Source of the DNA: Entoloma clypeatum
Taxonomy: Eukaryota > Basidiomycota > Agaricomycetes > Agaricales > Entolomataceae
Reading direction: 5' to 3'
Length of the DNA: 64,000 nucleotides
Assembly (NCBI GenBank): GCA_963565915.1
Contig: OY751496.1
Location: forward strand, 372,001-436,000
Made by a program: the position numbers and the translations under genes. The notes beneath the pieces are model-generated. The model did not search any database, had not been told where the DNA came from, and saw only the letters and a list, made by a program, of their open reading frames with translations. Below, piece after piece: positions 1-9,900 of the stretch. Position 1 is the stretch's first letter, and each line of letters starts with the position of its first letter.

Positions 1-1470
1 TATCCTTGTAGACCCTCAACCGCGACCGTTGAAGAATTCGCTATGCTGAAAAGTATGATATAATAGGACAGTCAGTTGCAACGGTAGACGTGAAGGGACC
101 GGAAAACACTGCGAAAAGTAAATCTGGGTCAACACCAACCAAGTCAATGGGGGTTATGCGATTGTAGTATACGAGCCGCCAGGGTGTTTTGCGCGTGCGA
201 AGAGCCTTCAGATTGGATGTTCAGACCTCAGGCCTCAGGGTCCGAGTGCGGGCTGGAAGATCTGCCCGCAGTTTCATCAGGAGTTTCTGACCCTTTGGAC
301 AGATCATGGAGGAGGGTATCAATCTTTGATTTGCCTTGTGTGAGAGAGAGACGGATTCGGATGGCTGGCTATACGAGACCGAAGACAGTGCCTGACAGCA
401 AAATGAGTAAGTTGGTTTTTGCGGCTGGGAAAGCGGAAATAGGACCAATAATGGGGGTAAACGAACGATTGGGACCTCGATTACCGATAAGAGAAGCTCA
501 TGGTTGAGTACATACTGTATCGTGCCTTCCACGGGTCAATGGACGGAGCTTCGTATATCGGTGGCAGACCATCGGCGATGTTGGTGCCATATTTTTTTTG
601 ATTTTTTTTTGATGGGATTCAACAGCCCTTGAAGTGTCCTACGAACCGCTGCCTTGATCGATAACATCGGATGGCAAGTGTGGAAGTCCCATCGTATTTA
701 TCGCCCAGGGAACTGTCTGGAGCCAAGTAATTGTGCGAAGACTCGGATGGGCCCAAGTATCGATGATGCAATGTAGTTGACGGCAGAAAAGCTTGCCATT
801 GGATCAGGGAGGGTGCAGGCTTTGAGAATTCGGCAGGATCTGAGTGGAGCATCAAAGTATTCTCATATGTAGCTTATTTGGGAAGGAAATCAAGGGGCGA
901 TGTGGAAGGGGGAGGGAAGGAGGGGGGGTGAAGACCTGAGGAGTTCAGAGTATCTCGAGCGAGCCGGGGTAGATCGTTTGCCAGTGAGATTAAGGTTGGT
1001 GAGTGATTGAGTCCGTGAGTGGTTAGTACGGGCACCCTGAATTAAACTTTGAGAAGATGAATCTCTTCCCGGAAAATTCTGTCAGACGCATAATTACCTC
1101 GTGCTCTGCTAGCTGCACACTATGTTTCCCCGCTTTTCTGCTCAATCGATGGAGGAGTGACCTGGTGCAAGAACAAGAAGGACTCGCAGTGGACAATCAA
1201 GCACAAACTTACAGAACTTCCACGGCCAGCTGGAGGCGCGACTACATGCGCTCTTTTGTGTGTTGCAGTGTTCACTCCAAATTCACATTTGAATTTGACC
1301 CTTCTGATCCGGCGTTTCAACCAATCAACACCGTGACTGCTGCTTCTGGATACCCGTCGTTGTACATACTTACCCTACCCACAGCCTTGATGGATATTCC
1401 TCCTGTGGGAGTGGGATTCAACGTATGGCATGCCTTTTTCATCAACGTGAAGGCCTGACCTCCAACATAC
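1..1470. other. upstream intergenic region
   Basis: I find no supportable gene here. Short open frames occur on both strands (one of 133 codons at 1057-1458) but none has a recognisable domain, a secretion signal or convincing splice sites. Part of it must be the promoter of the bestrophin-like gene that starts at 1471. Poly-T tracts lie near 591-612. Confidence 0.5.
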
Positions 1471-3974
1471 ATGCAGACAGCCAATTCCTACAATTCACGC
1501 CCAGGCTTCCAGGTTCCTGATCCGTATGTACCCCCAGTTGCATACATCGAGGTCGGGCTGACGTGCAATGTAGGTTTGGACCCCGCCGCGGACCCTATGC
1601 TACCGCCTTCAACGCCCTCCTCGCAACGGCTTTTTTCCGCTGCTGGCATCTTCTCGTTTTCTTCGGGGCGTGGTCGACCTTGATCACAGCGCTCAACGAA
1701 AAGGGACACAAGCTTTTCATACAAGCCACGTTGCTCACCGTGTACGTCGTGGACTCTTCCGTTCCACAAGATGAAGCAACGTGTTTATTTCTTCCCAGAG
1801 TAGGGACGGTGCTTGGTTTCGTGATATCGTATCGAACAACGTCTTCATTCGAGAGATATAATGAGGGGAGGAGATATTGGTCCCAGGTCGTGTTGGCGAA
1901 CAGGACGTTTGCAAGGACAGCGTGGTTCCACGTCACTGGTGCGCTCTTCCCACCCCCCTTCCTCTGCATCGGAGCTATCAACTCACCTCGAGTTCTCATT
2001 CCCCTCATTATAAAAAGACCCGGCAGCGACTGCACACGTCACGGCCCAAGAACAAGCAGCCCGCTCGATGATTGAGAAGAAATCAGTCATCAACCTCCTC
2101 GAGGCTTTCGCCGTGTCATTGAAGCATTACCTTAGAGGAGAGGACGGGATATTCTACCAGTGCGTTCTCAGCCTCACTCTTCCGAAGGTTGTTCAAATAT
2201 GTGCCTTTCAAAAGCGACCTGTACTGCCTCGTCAAACACCTTCCAGGGTACTCCATGCCAGCTGGCCGACCTTCTATGGGGGAGACACGAGCCTCCATGA
2301 GCCCCTCCGTCTCCAGCCGCTGGAACAAAGACCCCTTATCCATCTCTACCTCCCCCCCGCGAGCTTCCGGCTTATACCAACGAGCCTGTGTATCCGCACC
2401 CGATCTCCCTACCGGCGATCCCCTCCTTCCCACACCTTTCATGATGGTGCCGCCCGCTCCCGCTATCCCTCTCTCCCAGTTGAAGAAACCGACAAGCACC
2501 ACCTTCTTGGAGCCGCCGCCCCGCCGTACCGCCGGGAGCCAACCAATAGCATACCCATGGGACACGATCGACGAAAGGCTAGCGCAGCAGAGCGAGAAAA
2601 CCCGGGCCGCTTCTAAAAATTCCCGGCTGAACCCATCCGAGGTCGAGCAGGTCCTTCTCCCGGCGTACATGCCGCCGAAATACCATCTCTTCGACCTGTT
2701 TCCCTTTTCGATCTTGATGAAGCTGTTGGCTGCGCATGGAAAGGACGTCAAGGGGAAGAAAGCCGCGAGATTGCGGGCGAGGATGTTGAAGGATGGGAAG
2801 AGGGGCCAGGGAGCGGGTGGAGGGAATTTGCCGTTGGAGATCACTCTGTATCTGGTGGGGTTTCCTCTTTTTTTTTTCGGTGTAAGGGACGGGCTTTGGC
2901 TGATGAAGGCCCCCTCTTTTTGGTCGAGGATTAGAGTTCGTATATCGCGGCATTGCAAGGGAGAAAACAGGTCGACGTCCCGACATTAAGTCAGTTTTCT
3001 TTGCGTTTCCATTTCATGGGGGATTTGGACGGTCTGAACGCCTCGCTTTCAGATACCCTTTTAGCTGCGCTAAACCAGCTTGTGGATGCCCTCACTGGAC
3101 TGGAACGTATCCTCACGACACCGATCCCATTTTCGTCAGTAAACACCTCCCCCACTCGCATGAATCTCGTGCCCCTGCCGACGACGATTTTTTGTTTTTT
3201 CTTCTTCTGCGCACAGATATTCGTTCCATCTCTGGGCTGTGACGATGATTTACTGCCTAGCTTTGGTTTGTCCTGTTTTTTTCTTCTGGTAGTTTTGAGC
3301 GGAATTTGATGGTTGGCGCAATCCAGCCGTTCCAGATCTACGTAACGTTGAAGTGGATGACGGTGCCCGGGACGGTGATTGTGGTGGGCAAGTTGCTATT
3401 TCCAGTCTAGGCTCTTCTTTGATCCCCTCTCTCCAACAGTCTTTCTTCTTCTTCGGCTTCATCGTCGCTGGTGAAGAAATCGAAAGTGAGGGCAAAACAT
3501 TCTCTTTTCTTTTTTTCTTCTTCATGGCCTCGTTTGCTTACGCTTGGAACTTTCCAAAGATCCATTTGGATACGACAAAAACGATCTTGTGAGCTTTCTT
3601 CTTCTTTTTCCTGATCATACACTCTTCGTAACTTTATTAATGAATGCTCCGGGGAAAAAAAAAAAAAGAACCTCGATTACTTTACTCACAATATAATCCG
3701 TATGTATGCTCTCTCTCTCTCTCTCTCTCTCTCTGCCTCCCTTGTTTGCCCGGTTTGTCGTTGCGACTGATACAAACGCTGACCCCGGATAGGTAACGAA
3801 TTGAAGTCGCTGACGTCTATACCTCCGCCGGACCCAGCGGTTTGGGCGTTTTCGATGGACAATGACATGTTGTTCGCTGCGAGAGACGAGTGCGGGAATC
3901 AGGACTTTGCGACGCCGGATGAATGGGTGAAGAGGGGGCATGGACAGATCTTGAATGCGTTGCGTGTCGGTTGA
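1471..3974 (+). CDS. bestrophin-family anion channel (fungal UPF0187 type), 13 exons
   Basis: Exons read as 1471-1523, 1574-1741, 1799-1938, 2027-2159, 2215-2854, 2935-2989, 3053-3134, 3217-3265, 3327-3383, 3440-3485, 3560-3588, 3669-3699 and 3793-3974. They join without a frame break to 554 residues, and all 12 introns (49-93 bp) have GT-AG ends. The product shows the conserved core of the fungal bestrophin/UPF0187 family: an early membrane segment with FFRCWHLLVFFGAW, then GTVLGFVISYRTTSSFERYN, EKKSVINLLEAFAVSLKHYL, NQLVDALTGLERILTTPIPF, a second membrane block ending FFFFGFIVAGEEIE, and NPFGYDKNDLNLDYFTHNII. Bestrophins are pentameric chloride/bicarbonate channels, in plasma or internal membranes. 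A ~130-residue Pro/Ser-rich insert (encoded at about 2250-2700) separates the two halves and looks lineage-specific. The start was chosen because exon 1 ends at a perfect GTATGT donor. The intron before exon 13 carries a CT microsatellite. The family call is firm; ion selectivity and membrane are not shown by sequence. Confidence 0.85.
3710..3735. repeat. CT microsatellite inside an intron
   Basis: About 13 copies of CT follow the GTATGTAT donor of the last intron of the bestrophin-like gene. It looks like an ordinary polypyrimidine microsatellite and should be length-variable between strains. Confidence 0.8.
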
Positions 3975-4853
3975 GAAGTGTTTGCTTTCCGTTCATGCTG
4001 TTTTTTTTTTGTCAATACACAGATTGCATTCGACGTTTCCCTGGGGTTTGAAAGTGAGCGAGTTCCGGGGGAGTAGGGGGGTTTTGGGTCCCAGCCCAAT
4101 CGAATGCGTTCAAGGATTTGACGGCAGAACGATACATTTGTACTGTTGAGGAAAAAGGTGACAGTCGAGGGCCCCTTATGAAAAGGATATAAAGTAGTAA
4201 GCAACCCTTTCCCTGTAGAGGTTCAAGTCGTTTGATAGGGTCCAGCTAGTCCAGGTTCCGAGTTCGTACCGGTTCGTGCATCGATTATTGATCTAGCCAA
4301 CGTCTTGAATGTTGTGTGGCATGAACGTGTGGCTCGCACCGACTGGCAGGTCCGGACACTGCCATTTTACTAGTTCATGCTTGTCAAGCTTTGGATTTTC
4401 TGCTCTGTTGCCGTCCTAGTCGGCTCCTCCCTCCCTCGGCTCGGCGCTATATTATGAAGCGAATTGTGACAAGCCGTTTGACCTACTACATGTGTCATGC
4501 CTGCCGGAACTAACGGTCTTTTCTAAGTTTACAGATGTGTATAGACGAACCTTGAGATCCGCCAAAAAAAAAAAAAAGGACATCTAGAATGTACTATCGA
4601 CGTCAATGTTTCAACAGTGAAGTAAATGGTGAGTTGGGGCGAGTCTCAGTTCTGAAGTATGTAGTAACTTACCGTTCTCTCTGATAGTCATCTAGTATCA
4701 GTATGGCATGACGAGACGAACACGTTCAACCGGGTTGAATTCCACGCGTTCTTGGCCATAGCTTAACACCGAAGGACATTTAATGAGTGGACACCGAAAT
4801 AACAGACGTCCAGAATGTACGGAGCTCATGATCAGCGGAATGATGGGGCAGTG
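3975..4853. other. intergenic spacer
   Basis: No gene or recognisable repeat was found between the bestrophin-like stop codon and the left target duplication of the long-TIR element. A-rich and T-rich runs are present (for example 4564-4576). Confidence 0.45.
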
Positions 4854-4859
4854 ATGGAC

Positions 4860-5571
4860 TATGGCAACAGAACCTGGACTGCCCCCTTTTTGATTAGCGG
4901 CAGGGTCCATATTGATTGATGAAGGATCAGCCGACAAACATGCCGGCTGACTAATAACAAACAACGCGTCGTCTCCATCAATTGGCCTCATTGACCACAA
5001 AATCATGTATCTCGGGCCATCCAATGGGTGGATTGCTTTCATATTTTTGTATCCTCATTCTCAATTAAATAATACATTATATGCATTTTACAAAAGAGCA
5101 ATGTTTATTTCAACTCATGTAGGTATATATCCTGCAACTGCCAAAAAAGTGAAAAAAGCGCACCTTATATTGCACTACAACCAGAAGGCCTATACCTAAT
5201 ATCTTTGTAGTCCTTATTTGAAACATAAATGAGGTGTGTCTTTTGTGAAAGGAATATGCCAGAAAATGTTTAGATGAACTGATCCAGCCATGTCTTCTGA
5301 TTGCCCCAAAAATAATGATGCACACTTCATATCATCAGAACCGTGGAACCATTGCCTCTCATATTCTGCCACTGTAGATAATATATATAGAAGATGTATT
5401 TCGCCGAAGAAATAAGTGAGAAAATGCCTAGATCTATTTCTAGAGGTATATGCTTTCAACCACCTGTATTTCCAAATATGCACCATATTCCAGCAAAGGC
5501 ATGGAGAATATCCCTCTGACCTTTAGACCCTCTTAGATTTGAAGTATATAATATTGACCAAAGGAATGAGG
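4860..5571 (+). repeat. left terminal inverted repeat of the 4.9-13.3 kb element
   Basis: 712 bp, matching the reverse complement of 12547-13264. The inner limit was set where the two copies diverge after the shared ccaaaggaat. The outer end abuts ATGGAC. Confidence 0.85.
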
Positions 5572-6049
5572 ATAATGTCTGCAAACTACTTTATGAGTGT
5601 ATGTCCTTACATATCCATCAGCGAACCTACATTTTACTCCTGGGAGCTCATATGAGCATCAACGAGCCAAAACGAGTGCATCTGAGTTGCAATCCGATGA
5701 GCCCCACAAGATTGGCCACCAACTCCCATGAGTAAAACTGTCAATTATAGAGAAGGCAGCTTCCACAACTTCCTTATGGTCAGTTTTGGGTGCTATGGTG
5801 GTCAGGGCTATTGGATAGGCCACAAATACATCCCATTTGATGCACAGAATAAGGGATTACCTTTTGGATGACTCACAAGGGCTAAATTGTTGTGCTGATC
5901 TCGCGTGAAGCAAATCTGGTAAAATCCCCTTCACTTTTCATTTTTCATTATAAAAGACAACTCATAGAATGAGATTTAAAAGCTCAAAATTATTCTGTGG
6001 TCTTATACAACACCTTCGCAGAGTTCTGTCCATTGGCCACTTTGACAAG
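5572..6049. other. internal region of the long-TIR element, left side
   Basis: Unique, AT-rich sequence between the left inverted repeat and the CTGAC duplication of the solo LTR. No coding potential was recognised. Confidence 0.5.
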
Positions 6050-6054
6050 CTGAC
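6050..6054. repeat. target-site duplication CTGAC of the outer copia LTR, left copy
   Basis: CTGAC at 6050-6054 and again at 12125-12129 flanks the split solo LTR (6055-6290 plus 12052-12124). Confidence 0.8.
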
Positions 6055-6290
6055 TGTTGAAACTTTTCCATCACATAGATTAGATTAGATTAGATTACAT
6101 CACGTGACCTTTACACATCTTCGATTACATACTTATTTGGTTGGTACAAACAGTAGTACGGTATATAAGACCAGGAAACTGTCAATATCAATAAGTTGTC
6201 TCTTGACTCTTAACCAGCTCCATCACTCTTACCAGCCTCAACCGCTCTCACCAGCCTCACCCCTCCCAAACCATGTAATTGGCTAGAACG
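6055..6290 (+). repeat. left part of a solo copia LTR, split by a later copia insertion
   Basis: Begins TGTTGAAAC and follows the LTR of the intact copia until GGCTAGAACG. The rest of the same LTR (GTTATGTAGAGTAC to TTCAATA) is at 12052-12124. The 5.8 kb between is a complete younger element flanked by GAACG. This part includes the GATTA tandem repeat (6080-6101) and a GGTATATAAG TATA-like box near 6159. Confidence 0.85.
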
Positions 6291-6599
6291 TGTTGAAACT
6301 TTTCCCATCACGTAGATTAGATTAGATTAGATTACATCACGTGACCTTTACATATCTTCATTACATACTTGTTTGGTTGGTACAAACAGTAGTATGGTAT
6401 ATAAGACCAGGAAACTGTCAATATCAACAAGTTGTCTCTTGACTCTTAACCAGCTCCATCACTCTTACCAGCCTCAACCGCTCTCACCAGCCTCACCCTT
6501 CCCAACCAAGTAAGTGACTAGAACGGTAGAGTAGATTACTTCCACTGTAGCTGTGTTGCTCAGTACATCTGTGGCTAGCGCCCAGGTGGAACTTCAACA
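6291..6599 (+). repeat. 5' LTR of the intact copia element
   Basis: 309 bp with TG...CA ends. It carries tandem GATTA units (about 6317-6335), a GGTATATAAG box near 6397 that is the likely core promoter, and a duplicated CTCACCAGCCTCA motif that the 3' LTR has lost. Confidence 0.92.
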
Positions 6600-6612
6600 G
6601 GTTATGGGCCCC
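6600..6612 (+). promoter_or_regulatory. primer-binding site for a half-tRNA (initiator Met)
   Basis: GGTTATGGGCCCC starts at the first base after the 5' LTR. Its first 12 bases are the exact complement of the anticodon stem-loop of eukaryotic initiator tRNA-Met (GGGCCCATAACC), not of a tRNA 3' end. That is the arrangement known for Drosophila copia and yeast Ty5, where a tRNA cut in the anticodon loop primes reverse transcription. Confidence 0.75.
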
Positions 6613-6961
6613 GGATAGCAGAGGGACTTGGGAAACGCTGGCAACAGCGAGTACCTGCCCACTCTACCCTGGTTGGCAAAGAACCGATCGAAAGATCTAG
6701 GTTCTGAGTCTTACTTCTTCACATATGAACCTGGGAACGTCATTACGACAAGTACCTGTCATGAGATGTCCCTAAGGGGATTGATCTAGTACACTCCATG
6801 TGGAAACATTGATCGCACCTTATACGCTTCTGACAAATAAAGGGTTTTCCCGTGACTGCTATTCCTAAAGGGAATATGTCATAAGGAATCATTTAATTGT
6901 TTTCTTGAATCATATTCATAACACATCACTGATTGGGAACCCTTTTTTAGATTCATCTACA

Positions 6962-9900
6962 ATGTCTACCTCTCGCTCTGCTCTTGACATCATCACCCCC
7001 TTCGACGGCATTGACTACCAGAGCTGGGCCGAAAAAATGAAGTCCTACCTCCTCCATCAAGGAGTCTGGCGCCTGGTTTCTGGCGACATCGTCCGCCCTG
7101 TCATCGCCGACTTCACCACCACGGTCTCCACCCCTGGTGCCACTGCTGCTGCTCCCCCTGTACTGGCTACCACGATCGACCAGCCCGGCTTTCGTAAGGA
7201 AGAAAAAGCCTGGATCAGGGACGACGACGTAGCTCTCGGGGCGATATGCCTGAAGGTCTCTGAGGCGATCAGACGCCACATCAAGGACAGCACCTCGGCA
7301 CTTGACGCGTGGAAAACGCTAAAAGATAACTACTCCAAGGTATCCCCGGCCATCATCTTCGGCGACTTCAAGACCGCCGCCACCTTCAAGCTGTCTGGAC
7401 GCGACCCCGTGCCTGAAATCGAACGCCTGGGGTCTCTTTTCGCTCGGCTCGCCGATTCGAACTTTGTCGTCCCCGATCTGATGCAGGCAATGATCCTGGC
7501 CAATGCGATTCCCGACGCCTGGTCGTCACTCTCCACTGCCCTTTTCCAGGTCTACGACGCCGACGATTTCACCTACAAAGCCGTCGCCGAGAGCATCATC
7601 TCAGAGTACAGTCGCAAGTATTCGGTCGGGTCTACTCGTGCGTCCAATGAGCAGGCCCGGAAAATTTCCGGGACAAAGCGAAAGGGGCAGGACCCCAAAT
7701 GGGAAAGGCAGCAAAAGCCGAGTACCTCGCAGAACGATGCTGACGAGCAGCCTAACTCGGCCGATCCAAGTACCGCTTCTGAGAAGAAGAAGGGAAAGGG
7801 ACGTTGGCGCAATCAGAAGAAAAGCGCTAACAATGCGGACAACACATCCGACCATGTGGAAGAAACGGTTGAGTTTGTTGCTCCCGCCATCCACTTCCCT
7901 CCTATTCCGCCGCCATCCTTCACAACCGTCACTGGGCGCGGAAAAACGATGAGTACCGCCCAGCCAGACTCTCAAAGAATGCAGTCGCTCCTTCAGCGAA
8001 TGAACCCGCCTCCATCCCAGTACACCGGGCTTCCTTCGGGCAAGCCGTCTGCGTGGAAAAAGAATGATCACATCCGCAAACTCGCGCGGAACATTGGTGC
8101 TCGTCCCTCTGGATCGAACCTTCATATCCTAGATACCATCATTCCTGACATCGACGAAAGGCCGGCTAAACAGCGTCGCGTAGCCCCGTCGATAGAAGAA
8201 TCGCTGAAGATGATGGACATAGACCATCAAAGCGAGCGGATGGGGCCGGAACAATTCGAAGATGGGCTGATCGAACTTGATGGTTCGTCACATTCTTCTC
8301 TCAAACTTGACCAAATGGGAAACGCTAATAATCACGCACAGACGTTTGAATATATATTAGCTAGTACCAATGCAGATAGTATAGATCTCTTTAGTGATGA
8401 TCTGTACAAAAAATATATCAAACATTTCGCGTCCTGCACACACTGCAAAGAGAGAGAACGCGCTCAGTGGATCTTAGATTCCGGCGCATCATTACACTTT
8501 ACCCATGAGTTCAAAGACTTCGCGTATTACAGGCCTCTCAAGGCTAAGCGATTTGTCCAAACAGCTGCAAAGGGAAAGAAACTGGAAATTCTCGGAGTTG
8601 GGGCCGTTCCAGTGCGGCATACCCTAAATGGGGAAATAAAAACCCACCTTCTCCGACCTGTATTCTACATTCCAGACATGGACACACGCCTATTGTCCCT
8701 AGGCGTCTTCCTCAATCACGGTTACAAAGTAGACGGAATGCGTGGAGAAATCAACATCTCCAAAGGACAGAACAAAATACAGTTCTCGCCTCACATTCTC
8801 GGACAAACCATTTATTGGTTAGACACTGAAATACGCTATGACCAAATCCACGCGATCTCTAGCGAAATCACTGTCGAAACCTGGCATAAACGTCTTGGCC
8901 ACCCAAATGACCAGGCGCTCAATAAAATTCCCACTAGTACCAAAGGAGTACCCAGAACGTTAGTACGTGAGAAATCACAGGAAAGCTGCACGGGGTGCCT
9001 CAAAGGGAAAATGCCGAATCAGTCATACCCCAATTCAATGACGAGGGCTGTCAAACCCTTCGACCTGATTCATTCAGACCTGAAACAGATATCCACAGCA
9101 TCGTACCACAAGTACAAATACTTCCTCACGTTTCTAGACGATTTTTCATCTCATGTCTGGGTCGTCTTGCTTAGGAAAAAGTCTGGTGCCATCACGGCAC
9201 TAAGACAGTTTCTTGCGATGATCCAGAACCAATTTGCCGCTACTCCTAAGAAGTGGCGAGTTGATGGAGGTGGAGAATTTGACGAATACAAAGATGTACT
9301 TGCCGATCATGGAATTCTGATTGACGTCACGCTCCCATATCAGCACCAGCAGAATGGTAGAGCAGAAAGGATCAATCGAACACTATGGGAAAAATCTCAG
9401 GCATTGCGCTTCGATGCATGCTTACCGCCTATGTGGTGGGAATTCTGTTTGGAACACGCAGCATTTCTCTACAACAGAACCCCCATGCAGCGTCTTGAAT
9501 GGAAAACCCCTTACTTCAGGGTGACCAATGAGATCCCCGACATGTCCAGCGTCAGAGTATTTGGATGTCAGGCATATGTATATATCCCAAAGGAGAAACG
9601 TAGGAACTCCCTGGAATCAAGATCCCGATTGATGATCTATCTCAGATCGAAACCAGGGGTCAAAGGATACCGCTTCATGGATCCTGAGACCAACACGATT
9701 TTCATGGGCGGGAAAGCTATCTTTGATGAAAGCAAGTACCCTAGATGCCACATCGACCCGTTGCCAGAAAACCACCCAGAAATGGAAAACCCAGAGCCGG
9801 CTGATGAGTTTGAGGATCTCATTCCCGGCAGCAATGACGACGATAGTCACAACGAAACACCTCATAACCCAGTTCCCATTGAACAGGATCAACCTGAATC

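Noticed and set aside
1057..1458. 133-codon open frame just upstream of the bestrophin-like gene
   Set aside because: No domain, signal or splice structure; it lies where that gene's promoter should be.
2116..2958. 280-codon minus-strand open frame across the bestrophin-like gene
   Set aside because: Antisense to verified coding exons and lacking any recognisable motif; composition reflects the Pro/Ser-rich insert on the other strand.
5110..5486. Minus-strand frames of 71-90 codons, repeated at 12557-13014
   Set aside because: They recur only because the sequence is an inverted repeat; no start context, domain or splice evidence supports a protein.
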